Position numbers and translations under genes: made by a program. Shown here piece after piece: positions 1-10,992 of a stretch of DNA of 64,000 bases. Source of the stretch: Lyophyllum atratum (taxonomy: Eukaryota > Basidiomycota > Agaricomycetes > Agaricales > Lyophyllaceae); assembly GCA_014905825.1 (NCBI GenBank), contig JACGCN010000002.1, forward strand, positions 1,922,001-1,986,000, written 5' to 3'. The number at the start of each line of letters is the position of its first letter. Within the stretch, counting starts at the first letter, position 1. The notes beneath the pieces were generated by a model that was not told the origin of the DNA, searched no databases, and saw only the letters and a list, made by a program, of their open reading frames with translations.

Positions 1-212
1 CGTTTTATGCGGACATCCACAGTCCGTGCCCGAGAATGCCATCTGTTAAATCAAGAAGCCTAAATTGGTTGACCTTTTTTACATAAAGCGTGCGCACACG
101 CTGTACAAAACGACTCCCGAAGGCTTACAGAAATATTCCAATACCCCAAGCCCTTCTCAGCTACGCTTCGACTACGCTACTCCTCTGCTCGATCGTTCAC
201 ATCTTCGGGGTG

Positions 213-1412
213 ATGCTCTGTATTGACGTCCATCATCATTTCTTTCCGGCCGACCTGCAGAAGGGGAGCTCGAATGAAAAATTAGGATGGAAAACCCCTG
301 CTGGCACTCTACCGTGGAGCCCTGAAATCTGCCTAAAAGCAATGGACGTGTCTGGAATCGATATTGCCATCCTTTCGCTTCCAGCTCTCTTCACGGGATC
401 TGTGTGCGAAGAGAACCGTGCCATGGCGAGAGAACGTAACATCACGATGTCCACGATAGTTCAAGCACATCCCACGAGGTTTGGATTTTTTGGTTGCCTT
501 CCATTCTTGGACGACATAAAAGGTCGGTCGAGTTTAAGCTCGCATATATCACGCGCTGTGTAACTTGCGTCGCCAGGTGCCCTTGAGGAGATTGCCTATT
601 CTCTTGACGTTCTCAAGGCCGACGGAATTTCGTTGTCGTCATCATATGGTGTCGGCGTTGAAGCAAGTAAGGCACCATACTTTTCCCGCTATGACCTCTC
701 ACGCTGCGACCCAAAAGGATACGTAGGAGATGACCGGTACGACGCGATCTGGGCGGAACTCCACCGTAGAAAGGCGGTAGTGTTTCTCCACGGTGCCCAG
801 GTGGCATCTTCGACACCAATGCCGCACCCATTTCTATGTGTGCCCGTTTCAGAGGTATCTTCCCATTCCTACTACATTTTTGTTACACGTATTGACCGTC
901 GACCCGAGGTGCCAAACGAAACTTTCAAAGCAGCGGCCCACCTCGTTGTCACAGGTCGTAAAAGGAAGTATGCCGACGTCAAGATAATTCTTGCGCACCT
1001 CGGTGGGACCACACCATTCCTCGCGCCACGCGTTGCTGTCCTTTCCAACCACATGGGTTGTCCACTCACTCCAGAGGAGATCTTAGCGGACTTCAAGAGC
1101 TTTTATTACGACACGGCGTTGAGTTCGTATGACGCGACCTTGGCGTGCATAGACAAGTTTCTGGAGCCAGATCATATTCTATTTGGTTCTGACTTCCCTG
1201 GTACGTACGACAAAATTGTTGCCGCTGCGTACTCACTTATACAAATGTGATACGTAGCTGTCAGTATCGAGATGGCAGGATGGTACACTAACAATGTCAG
1301 AGGGCATTATGGCAGTGACCGAGGCAAACTTGAAATGATTCTGGGAAGAACTGCACTGCAATTATTTCCGGGACTACAGAGTCGTGCACAAGGAACATGG
1401 GCAAGTCCATAA
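213..1412 (+). CDS. Amidohydrolase-2 family protein (ACMSD-like decarboxylase)
   Basis: This is a metal-dependent amidohydrolase of the ACMSD/resorcylate-decarboxylase type (PF04909), which acts on carboxylated aromatic or muconate compounds. Four exons (213-522, 577-854, 909-1200, 1258-1412) join in frame to 344 codons, the usual size of the family. The N-terminus reads MLCIDVHHHFFP, whose H-x-H binds the catalytic metal. Further family motifs follow: FLHGAQ, ILAHLGGTTPF (metal His and substrate loop) and LFGSDFP (catalytic Asp). The last exon supplies a helix beginning VSIEMAGWY. The Met at 213 is chosen because it immediately precedes the HxH strand; an in-frame Met at 90 would add about 40 residues that do not look like this family. 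The exact substrate cannot be read from sequence. No neighbouring kynurenine or aromatic-degradation gene supports a pathway. Confidence 0.85.
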
Positions 1413-1558
1413 TATGTAAGGGGGAAGATATTTTTCTAGTGCAGTACGACTAACTGACAGAGCGATATAGGAAAGATGTGTGAATATTAGCATGAATAAA
1501 GGGAGCAGGTTACATTACATCTAGTAAATTCGCGTAAAGGAGCGTATGATAGTCCAAA

Positions 1559-3469
1559 TTACATGTCTGCCTCCCGTACCCATCGTAGTATTTCAAAGTG
1601 ACCACGGCTCCCAGGTAGCAAGGCCTGACCGTGATGCCCATTCGGGTCGTACCAAATGCCTTGTTTTATGCCATGAGAGGTGAGATAGCGTTTGACGCGC
1701 TATGAATGATGGATCAATCAATGTTTGGAAGGACAGCCAGCAGGATATCAAACCTCTGAGTTGATAAGCGTGTCTTTCCCACCGAGCAGGAAGAACGCTT
1801 TGGTTGGATCGCGTGCGTTGGGAATCTCTTCGTACCACAGCGTGTTCGAAGCCCAGCTAAAATGTCGCTGAAGTAGGTTTGATACTCCGAGTTCCGTGGC
1901 GACGAAGTAGTGCATCATGAGCTCCATACCCTGTAGACAGAGTGATATGAGCAAGAAGTGGTGATATCATCATAGTTTAGCTTACAGTTTTAGGTTGGCG
2001 ATATAGGAAATTGAAGCAGACATCTTTGAACAAGTTAGGACAAGAACAGCCCAGCTGAAAGAAACATGCGTACCGCCTTCCCAGGAGCAAAAGGTGACGG
2101 GATCCATGAAGCAAGACCGAGCAATCAGTTCTGAGTGACCTTTAAGCATCCACGCATGGGTATACGATCCACTAGAGGATGTCACGGTCAATATCAATGA
2201 ATGAACTTGAAAATAGATGGGTACTTTGAATGGCTCAACATTGTAACGCCTGTTTTTCTAGCGATTTCTTTGTTCTCGATGCTATTATCACTCGTCCCCT
2301 TCCCACCATCGGTAGGGTAATGTACCCAGCCAAGATGATTGATCAGATTAGCCAGCCGATCTGCAGTCTCGTGTCGGCTCATGGGCCTCAAATATCTGGA
2401 ATTGAATATTTGTTGGCTCATTTGTGGTTGGAGAAGGATGAGCAATGGGCGGTCCGGGAACTGCTGGAACAGGTGCTGAAGAACGGCATTGTATTGCAAT
2501 AAACCCAAACCTAGCCCGTGGATGAATACAATTGGTCGAGGACTGTCGGCTGAGTTCCAATATTTTGGCACGCGGAGAAGGTATCTGACGGAGACCACAT
2601 TACATTTTGTTAAAAAAAAGATGACGAGTGGCACCTACTCTAGGCGGTTGTAATGACCATATTTAGCGCTCCACTTCCATTTATACCATTTCCTCAGACT
2701 TGAGTTAACGGCATTCAAAATTACATAAAACGTTAAAGGACGCCAGAGAATGTTGACTTTGTCCAAGGTCAGCCGCATGGGCCGTATGGCGGGATTAGAA
2801 CCAGCGTCGAAGATGCAGCCACAGCGCCTCTGGAGTAAAGCAAGCGCGCGTTCCAATACATCCCGGTGGGAGGGGGACATGGACTCGGAGGGTGGCAAGT
2901 CGGCGTTGTAGATTGACCAGTAGAGCCATTGTCGGACTTCGTGCACTTTGATGGAAGACCAGGGTACCTTGCAAAACCAACTTCGCATGGTGTTGCGAAA
3001 GTCAATGGCACGAGGGTCGTTGGCCTCGAGTTGGATAATATCTTCCTTGGGACTGGCTGCTTTGTGTGACTCCTCGTCGCCGCCGTCCTCTGGGAGGTTT
3101 GCTAGACCTGACTGCAGAAGTCTCTTGAAAGCTGCTTGAATCTCTCGGAGGTCTTCAGTTCCATGCGCTTCGCGTCGCGAAACGATGCGGGATAGACGAA
3201 AGTGATAAATACTGAAAAGGACCTGCAACTGTGGGTCAAATGTCTCGTGCGGCAGGAAAATGTGACAAACTAACTTCAGAAAGCGCCAGAGCAAAGAATG
3301 CGCGGCTCGACCAAGTAGATGACCATATCTGACCAGATATCAAGGTAGATAACACATAAAACCAAGAGAGGGGCACCGCCAACCAGCATGGAATGACGAG
3401 GACGATCAAGACGGCATAGAACGAGAGACTTCGTTGGCGGGGTTGGACTGGGAGTTCAGAAATGTCCAT
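1559..3469 (-). CDS. Membrane-anchored alpha/beta hydrolase
   Basis: The protein starts with a short polar stretch (MDISELPVQPRQRS) followed by hydrophobic segments (YAVLIVLVIPCWLAVPLSWFYVL) that should anchor it in a membrane. A helical region of about 200 residues follows, then an alpha/beta-hydrolase core. Core motifs in order are IVFIHGLGLG (oxyanion HG), GVTMLSHSSGSY across an intron (nucleophile serine), GGKDTLINSE (acid) and PNGHHGQALL (catalytic His). The last exon ends EILRWVREADM. Introns in the C-terminal half are about 50 nt with clear borders. The junction between the first hydrophobic exon and the next (about 3270-3370) is uncertain: the only in-frame splices I find need either a very short intron of about 25 nt or one of about 80 nt. 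Substrate unknown. Confidence 0.7.
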
Positions 3470-4178
3470 GAAGCGACCAAGAGGATGCCGTCGACACCTA
3501 GGGTAGCTCTGAAGAGTGTCTAGGCAGACTCAGCCGCATCAAAACTGAACGATCATTAGGGGAGCTCACGACGCTGGGTAAGGGGCGCTTACTATCACAA
3601 GGGAGGTGTTTATATGTTTTGATTGATCTGCCTGTAGTAAAGTGGAAATCAATACAGATCGTGACACGTTCCCGGCGAAGAATCATTTGTGAAGACTTAC
3701 TGAACAAGAATATGGAAAGAAATCTGCCCTCATGGAAGTTGCTGAAACGTTACCCGTAGATATTGATTTGAGGAAACGACATCGTCATGTGGCATCTTGA
3801 AACCCCGCCCGGCATTTTTTATCAGCCATAGGGTGTCGCAGCCTCGCAGGAGCTTGCTCGTTACAACGAGGGCCAGAAGCTACGCTACATCTTAGGCAGT
3901 TTATACACAGGTAAGAGGATTAGCTCAGTATGGTATGCAGCAGCAACCAGACTAAGTCAGTGAGACTGTAACATGTCACGGTCACCTTGTAACCGCCCCT
4001 CTGAGGCGCCTTTGGCACTAATAAAGTAGTATGGTATCCTGATACACCGTTTGTACTTGATCAGAAATGGTTTCTTGTGTTGTGAAAGAAAGCACGAAGC
4101 CTAGCGTCGTGAGCTGCCCTATTGACGGATCATGGGCGGATTGCCGGTGCCGAGGGCCGAGGCGCGACCATCCTGCCG
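3470..4178. other. Intergenic region
   Basis: This is the 5' flank shared by the hydrolase (-) and IDH1 (+). Short open frames occur on both strands, for example 3498-3707, but they lack recognisable domains and splice partners. I see no repeat, tRNA or other gene. Confidence 0.5.
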
Positions 4179-4204
4179 CACGTGAACGCGATGCCAACCA
4201 CGTG
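4179..4204 (+). promoter_or_regulatory. Two CACGTG E-boxes upstream of IDH1
   Basis: Two perfect CACGTG palindromes lie at 4179-4184 and 4199-4204, 20 bp apart (about two helical turns), roughly 105 and 85 bp before the IDH1 start codon. CACGTG is the core bound by fungal bHLH factors of the Cbf1/Pho4 type. Binding here is inferred from the motif only. Confidence 0.4.
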
Positions 4205-4285
4205 GCTAAACTCGATTTTATCTCTTGTCGTCACCCGAATCCCGAGTCCTACCTTTTCTCTTTCTCAAACTAGCCAACGTCTGCG

Positions 4286-5899
4286 ATGTTGCGCAACGCC
4301 ATTGCCGCCGCCGCCCGCCCCCTCGCTTCTCAATCTGTACGTTGGTTTTTCTGTATATCTCCCGCCCTAACGCGCTAACGACCCGTCACAGCGGGCCTAT
4401 GCCACAACTGTTTCCGGCGGCTTCCCGAGTGTTGCTGCTCAGAGGGTCAGTTTCCCTCCCTGCTTTGCACCCAATATCTCAAGCATCTTCCTCAGCCAAG
4501 TACCAAATACGGCGGTGTCTACACGGTACGTCGATCATAGACTCGCATATTTTCCGATTGCCGATTTCACCCGTCCAGGTAACACTCATTCCGGGAGACG
4601 GAATTGGTGCAGAAATTACGGACTCTGTCAAGGAGATTTTTGATCATGTCAATGCTCCTATTGAATGGGAGCAATACGATGTCTCCGGAATGTCCTCCTC
4701 GGGTGAAGCACTCTTCAAACAAGCCATGGAAAGTCTCAAGCGCAACAGAGTAGGCCTCAAAGGTGACGAGTTTTGCAAGCGCGCCATTGGATACGGGAGC
4801 TCATTGTGAGGGCCAAAGGCATTCTCTTCACCCCGATATCGCAGTCTGGTCACATCTCGTGGAACGTGGCAATGCGCCAGCAACTCGACATCTACGCATC
4901 TGTCGTCCTGTGCAAGTCCCTGCCCGGCTTCCCTACTCGCCACTCAAATGTCGACTTTGCCATCATCCGTGAGAACACCGAGGGAGAGTATTCTGGCCTC
5001 GAACACCAAAGTTATCCCGGTGTCGTAGAGAGTTTGAAGGTTTCTACGCGTGCCAAGGCTGAGCGAATCTCGCGCTTTGCTTTCGACTTCGCGCTGAAGA
5101 ACAACCGCAAAGCATGTTATTTTAGGTTTACTACTTCTCCGATACTAATCTACTTTGTAGAAAGTGACATGTGTGCACAAGGCCAACATCATGAAACTCG
5201 GAGACGGCCTGTTCCTGAACACCTTCCGTCGAGTCGCTGAAGAGTACAGGTCCTCCGGGATCGAGTTTAACGATATGATTGTCGACAACACGTGTGTATT
5301 TCTTGACAACAATCTTGTGGCAAATTGCCTAACTCCGAACGCAGGTCCATGCAGCTCGTTGCACGGCCTGGCCAGTTCGACGTCATGGTCATGCCTAACT
5401 TGTACGGCGCTATTGTCTCCAACATCGGTGCAGCCCTCGTTGGCGGCCCAGGCATCGTTCCAGGATGCAACGTTGGACGGGTTGGTCTGCTGGTCCGCAT
5501 ATTTTTCAGTCTTCTTACACTGTCTACCAGGAATACGCTCTGTTCGAGCCCGGATGTCGTCATGTCGCTAGCGATATTATGGGCACCAATCGCGCTAACC
5601 CTGCCGCAATGATTCTTAGCGCAACGATGATGTTGAGGCACCTTGGGTAAGCGAGCATTGTCAATTATCTGACCTTTGTAAATGCTGAAACCGTCTGTCT
5701 ATCTAGCCTTGACCCTATTGCTAACAATATCGCCAGTGCAACATTCGACGTCATCAACTCTGGAAAAGTCAGAACTGCTGACATGGGTGGTAAGTGTTCA
5801 CAGTGATGATGGTTGGTCGTTGATTGATCCATTCCTATTCTAGGATCTGCAACCACCTCAGAATTTACATCCGCCGTTATTCAGAAGCTGACAGCGTAA
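4286..5899 (+). CDS. IDH1: Isocitrate dehydrogenase [NAD+] subunit 1, mitochondrial
   Basis: This is a subunit of the TCA-cycle NAD-isocitrate dehydrogenase of the mitochondrial matrix. The start gives an alanine- and arginine-rich leader ([15 protein letters not shown]) typical of mitochondrial import. The first exons are tiny (4286-4336, 4392-4445, 4496-4525). The core begins [17 protein letters not shown], the nucleotide/substrate loop of the family, followed by [10 protein letters not shown] and [10 protein letters not shown]. The segment [14 protein letters not shown] matches the regulatory IDH1 type (EPGSRHV) rather than the catalytic IDH2 type (EAVHGSAPDI). The C-terminus is [17 protein letters not shown]. 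All exons splice in frame with no disruption. The stop lies 97 bp from the convergent stop of the next gene. Confidence 0.93.
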
Positions 5900-5996
5900 A
5901 TACTGGTTGTACGTCCAATGGCCATACATCATGGCGTCAGTCCTGTAGATGATTAGAGTACGTTACATGACCTTGTATCTAGCCGGCATTTGGGTA

Positions 5997-7488
5997 TTAG
6001 CTTTTGTCGAGGTTGAAATCCCGGTCGCCGTAGGTGAAATCTTCGTCTAAAAATGCTTCGTACTCCTCCAAAGACATAGGTTTCATCTTCTTTTGAGCCG
6101 GGGCCAGGACACTGGCCTCATCCTCTTCGACTGCATCTTCATGTTTGATGATACCGTCCGCGTTTGTAGCATGCTGGGTGGATCCGGCATCCTTCTTTCT
6201 CAGATCTAGGATTGTAGAACAATTTACCTCGGACCTTGCGCCCCACTGATCAACGCTGGGTCGAAACTCCGCGTACAAACCCCAAGCCAGGCCATTCACT
6301 TCTTCAATACTAAAACTATCTGCGAGCAACTTCAGAGCTCCTATGATGTAGGGAGTGGTCTGTCGGAAAGCGCGAGAAATATAAGAGAATGCGGTACTAG
6401 GTTTGACAGGGGTTCCATTCGAAAGGGCGCGCCACTGCTGATTTTGGGTTTGATAGAGTGGTCTGAAGAAATCCGAAGCAGAGAGTCAGCATACGTGAAG
6501 CTGTAACTAGGTGTCGACTCACATTCTAGGTAGCGAAGTTGATGCAAACATTGAGTCTGGGTGAATTGGAAAGAAATCTACGTATTGAACGCACCGTCTT
6601 CCCATAAACTCGATGTATGACTGAGAACCACCCTTGACAGCCTCTATACCTCGTTCCTTTCCCTTTTCAAATTTCCCGAGAGAGACGCCTTTCGCCACGG
6701 CGTTCATCTCAGTATACACGGACGCTATACAAATTTGCGTGAGATAAGCGTTGTCAAATCAGCGCGTTTAATCCGCACCAATGCTTAAAGCTTCTTCTCG
6801 GCGGAAGCCAAGGCGCTCAGCCACGATAGTCGCCCAAGCCGTCATGAGAGGAGCACGATTGATAACAGTAGACTTGGTCTCGAGAACCTGAGGACTGTCA
6901 TTCATACCTTGCATCCAAACAATACTGGAAACCGAACCTCTTCATCTACTATCTCTCCAAAGTCTATACTGCCGTAGGTCGCCGCTTCGTCGGGGGGTCC
7001 CTTCGGCAGAAGATCGTTGATATCCTCGGCTCGCTTGCGTTTTCGTTTGGGAGGTGTGGTCTACGTAAAATATAAGCAAGATTTGTGAATTATCTCCATT
7101 GCACGCACCACAGCCGCTATGGCACTCGTAGTGGATGGTGAGGATGGTCCAGCGACAGAGGATTCTTCAGCTTTCTTCGAGATCTTCTTTCGAGCGTCCT
7201 TCGGCAGATAGCCAGACTCGCGTAGAGCAGTCAAGACAGCTTTTCTGTCATCCTTGTTATCCACGCCTGCGGTGACCAACTTGATGTCGTCTAGCTGGGC
7301 AAGTTTGGCGGGTGTACCATATTCCTTGTATCTGTGTGGCTAGTATGAGTCACGAAGGTGTTGCAAAAAGGTATGGCAAGCGACATTTTGGCTGATAGGG
7401 CCATTGCCTTGGGCATTGGCACATTATTGCTTGTAAGTAGCTTCAGGAATTTTGGAAGAGGTATTTTGACATTCTGAATCTCGGTCAT
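5997..7488 (-). CDS. Conserved fungal protein of unknown function
   Basis: I do not recognise the family. The protein starts MTEIQNVKIPLPKFLKLL, continues through a small helical domain (YKEYGTPAKLAQLDDIK; TAGVDNKDDRKAVLTAL), then a lysine/arginine-rich probable nuclear localisation signal (PPKRKRKRAED). A second helical region follows (MTAWATIVAERLGFRREEALSIASVYTEMNAVAKGVSLG), then a region ending GLYAEFRPSVDQWG and an acidic tail (MSLEEYEAFLDEDF). It has several short introns that remain in frame. The basic cluster and the absence of membrane segments suggest a nuclear protein, which is inference. It is divergent from the DUF262 gene, with only 110 bp between the two start codons, so the promoter is probably shared. 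Confidence 0.7.
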
Positions 7489-7598
7489 GAGAGTGACTAT
7501 TAAGAACTCGTCGATGCGATCGCCGATCGGCGCCTCGATGGGGCAAGTTGGTCTTTTGCCACCATTCCAAACAAACCATTCAAGTTGGCAACTTCCTC

Positions 7599-9350
7599 AT
7601 GTCATTACCGTTTCCAATGAATTTCATCCCGCCGCCGAAAGTCGAACAATCCGATGCAGAGTTCGATGAACTCTACGGCGAGTCTGACTCGGAAGACGAA
7701 GATCCCAATACTTTCAAGATACGGGACGCCCTAGAAAAACCCACCCGGCATGAAATGTCGATCAGGGATCTTCATGGTGGGTTCGCTCATGTTCCAAAAC
7801 CTGTAGACGCCCTCAATGTAGTTCACATAGACCTTATACACGGAGGCGGAATTGATATGGACCCCGCATACCAGCGAGGTGGGTCTTTCCTTCCATCCAT
7901 CTTCTGCTCCTGCTCAAGCTCACCAACTCCTTAGATGTTGTATGGCCCGAATCGAAACAGATAGCTCTCATTGATTCCATTTTTCGCAACTACTATATCC
8001 CACCAATTGTTTTTGCCGTACACCATGTCGAAGGCGAACCGGAGGATGTAATGGAACGCGTGTGCGTAGATGGGAAGCAGGTGAGCGGTATCGAACTATG
8101 GACGCGTTATCGGTCCGTCACAGCTCGGCTGACTTGCTTTCGCAGCGCCTCACATCCATACAAAAGTTCTGCGACGGCCAGGTAAGTCTACCTACTGGTT
8201 TTATCAATGACCTTCTCAATGCTTGGCCTTTTCCAGATTCCGCGTACGTATACTTGTAGATCAAACGATACTCGCCTTATCTCAATTCGTACAGATAGAG
8301 ACGTGAAGACCAAGAAAGCTTTTTGGTTTACCCTGCCGGAATCCTCAAGAGGTGTTCGAACAGAATTGCCGGAAGCGGCGAAGGACCTATTCTGTGAAAA
8401 ACAAATTACATGCAGTACGCCCTTCGAAGAGACTGCTATTCTTCTTATCTGACACTTGTCAATCCTCAATAGTGGAATACCACGGTCTCACTCCTGGTGC
8501 CGAACGTGACATATTTCAAAGGGTCCAAATGGGTATGACTCTTACCGGCGCAGGCGAGTATGATTACAACCTTGGCTCTCGACTGCTACTTATCGTACTT
8601 CCGTCTAGAAAAATTACAAGCCATATCGTCTCCGTGGGCCGAGTGGATATCTGCGCTAGATTCCAAACATGTGGCAGTGGATGGTGGCCTTTCTGCGGTT
8701 CTGGAGTGGGACACTAAGCGTGGACGTGACTTCCAGAACATCGCTTACTTTGTCTGTTGCTGTGACGGCCTGCCCGACACGGAAACAATTCCTACAGCCC
8801 AGAAAATGGAGAAGTGGCTCTCTCGTGTCGACTCCCCTCCAGAAAGGTTTAAGTCCGATGTGGAAGAGGTTCTCAAAGATTTCTGGAATATTGCGTCGAA
8901 CAGTCGGTTGAACAGCGCTCTGAAAAGCATTGGGAGTCGTCTTGCTCCTGCGGAGTTTATCTACATCGGTAGGAACCTTGTTATCATCCACCTTACAAGT
9001 CGATTATTCAATACTTTTACTGATCTCTAGGTGTTTTGCTCTTCGTTCTGCGCAAGGAACCTATCGAGAATCGTGCCGCGGCTATAGGACACCTTAGGAA
9101 GACGATTCGATCCCAGTACCAAGACATCCGCCTCAACGGTACTGTTTGCAAGTCGCTGTGGGCCATCATTCGGGACCTACGGGACAATACGACGAAAACA
9201 TTGTCCCGTACTAATGGAGACACCAAAGTTAGGAAGAGGAGGAAGACAGATATGGACGATGAGGATGATGAGTATAGGCCAGCGCCTGTCAGCATTCTTG
9301 GAAAGTCTACACAGACACGATCGAGACAGAAAAAGAGGGGGGCCTATTGA
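7599..9350 (+). CDS. DUF262 domain protein (GmrSD/ParB-Srx-like fold)
   Basis: Spliced exons give about 480 residues. After an acidic N-terminus (DELYGESDSEDEDP) comes a canonical DUF262 core. It includes DPAYQRDVVWPESKQ, ALIDSIFRNYYIPPI and CVDGKQRLTSIQKFCDG; these are the QR..VW, LIDSI..N..IP and DG.QRL.SI blocks of the GmrS N-terminal ParB/sulfiredoxin-like domain. The middle is helical and the C-terminus is basic and acidic (VRKRRKTDMDDEDDE, then SRQKKRGAY), suggesting nuclear location. I see no HNH/DUF1524 nuclease domain of the kind that follows DUF262 in bacterial GmrSD enzymes. The Met at 7599 is the first that fits; 7617 is also possible. The function of fungal DUF262 proteins is not established. 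The stop lies 95 bp from the convergent DCC1 stop. Confidence 0.85.
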
Positions 9351-9445
9351 TACCGCGACAAAGGCAGGATAGTAGTGTGTACGATTGGGGCTTATTTTTG
9401 CATTACTGGACGTTTCATAGATGTAAATATATAGTAGTATGTATA

Positions 9446-10833
9446 TCAGTTATATTGAGCTCGCGACGTATACCACACTCCCTCTGTATCCGATGTCGCC
9501 CTGGCAAATTTCAGAAGAAGCTTGTCCCGTTCCTTTGAATTGATAGCGATGTCAGCCAGAAAAGGCGCAATATCTTTGCCCTTCCATCGAGAACGCGTTA
9601 GGAATAGGTCAGCGAAACGGGGAGCCGGGTCTATAGGAAGCGACGAGGCTGGGAAGTACGTCAAGCTATCTGTATCACTGAGTGATGCAAGATAATTTCC
9701 CTGCAAAAAAAGATGTAAGGAATCTACATGTCTTAGCTTGTATAGAACTCACTGAAAGAAGTTCTAGATCAACATGAGATTCGAAAGTGTCGCCGACCAA
9801 CGATTTCCACTTTACTATCAAATCGTCCCGGTGAATGGGCTCGTGCTAGAGATGATGGGATGAAATCTTTCAAGCTACGAGATGATAACAATGCTTACTC
9901 TGTGATGTCTGAGGACGCCTAGACCGACCTCCTTCATCAACCCACCGATGTCCATTTTCCAGTTCCCGTCTTGTATGTTTCCAAACCATGACATTACTTG
10001 GGTGGAGACCGCTCTTGGGACCTCATGCTCGTCTGAGAGCGATGACGACAGCGCTTCAACTGACGCCGATTGGTGAGAAAGAGATAGAGCGATGAGGACA
10101 TTCAAGATGAGTTCTAGAAGTTTGTCAAGATATGAAGGCGAAATCAGTCGTAATTCGCCTAAAAACAGAGTCAGTGACCAGAGTCCAATATGACGCGTGT
10201 TACTTGACCATTGATGTTGAGAATGTGCCTGTCCTTTAACCCACGAGCCAATTCTGCGTCGCTGGCTTGAATGGTCCGCATAGCATCTTCGTAGGTAAAT
10301 CTTTTCTGTGAAGTATAAGAGGGCAACCAGACTCGGAACTGCCGAGCATACCACATCATCCCCAGGGGTGTCATGCATCTCATCATCTTCTTGCCCATCG
10401 TCATACTCTCTTCCTCTCAACAATGCCGTCAAAATGTGCAATCTGGGAACTGAAGGTGTCAACTCCAAAATTTCATTCACTTGATCGCAGATAACGACCG
10501 CGTCGTCCGTAAAATCTACAGAGGACGCGTCTGGCGGAGGAGTAACAACAAGCACCGAGTTGGACAGCTGCACAGATCGCACAGCAAATGTTTTATCTGC
10601 AGTACATAGGACAGCATCTTCTCCAGCTTTCCCCTTAATTTTGAAACTAGACTTGTGGATCGCGATGAGCAAATGACCGTCGCGTTGACTTGTGGAAACA
10701 CTTGCCGAAGCGGGGTCATTGTATCGATTGCATGTTCGATAAGCTTGCACAAATCCGGGGGCAGTTCTAAAAGCTTGTAGGAGCCACCATCCCTAGATGA
10801 GGAAGGAGAAAAATGGAGGTCGGATTCTGACAT
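9446..10833 (-). CDS. DCC1: Sister chromatid cohesion protein DCC1
   Basis: DCC1 is a subunit of the Ctf18-Dcc1-Ctf8 alternative clamp loader (RFC-like) that loads PCNA and promotes sister-chromatid cohesion at replication forks. Family features are LLELPPDLCKLIE near the N-terminus, DAVLCTADKTFAVRSVQLSNS (the conserved beta-rich block), and the C-terminal winged-helix region with YFPASSLPIDPAPRFADLF and RWKGKDIAPFLADI. A second block (DAELARGLKDRHILNING) also fits. Exons join cleanly through introns of about 50 nt and no frame disruption is seen. The promoter, shared with the divergent peptidase gene, carries two ACGCGT boxes. Confidence 0.9.
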
Positions 10834-10865
10834 GGTGGTCAGAAGTGCGGCCCGGGCGAGCTTCG

Positions 10866-10913
10866 ACGCGTCTCCGAACGGTCACGTTTCCGTTAATCAT
10901 CATGCCCACGCGT
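10866..10913 (-). promoter_or_regulatory. Two ACGCGT (MCB-type) boxes in the DCC1 promoter
   Basis: ACGCGT palindromes lie at 10866-10871 and 10908-10913, about 33 and 75 bp upstream of the DCC1 start codon. In yeasts ACGCGT is the MluI cell-cycle box bound by MBF (Mbp1/Res-Swi6), which drives G1/S expression of replication genes. The role here is inferred; the hexamer also occurs elsewhere in the window. Confidence 0.4.
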
Positions 10914-10950
10914 CTTGCGCCATTCCAAGTCCCACGGAAATTCGGCTAAC

Positions 10951-10957
10951 TATATAA
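10951..10957 (+). promoter_or_regulatory. TATA-box-like element
   Basis: TATATAA lies about 40 bp upstream of the start codon of the M28 peptidase gene, inside the promoter shared with DCC1. It is a perfect match to the TATA consensus but untested. Confidence 0.4.
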
Positions 10958-10992
10958 TCAGCAACTCCACCGGCTAACCACAATCTGCCGCT

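Noticed and set aside
3498..3707. Minus-strand frame upstream of the alpha/beta hydrolase
   Set aside because: It has no hydrophobic or hydrolase-like content and precedes a convincing start with a membrane anchor at 3469.
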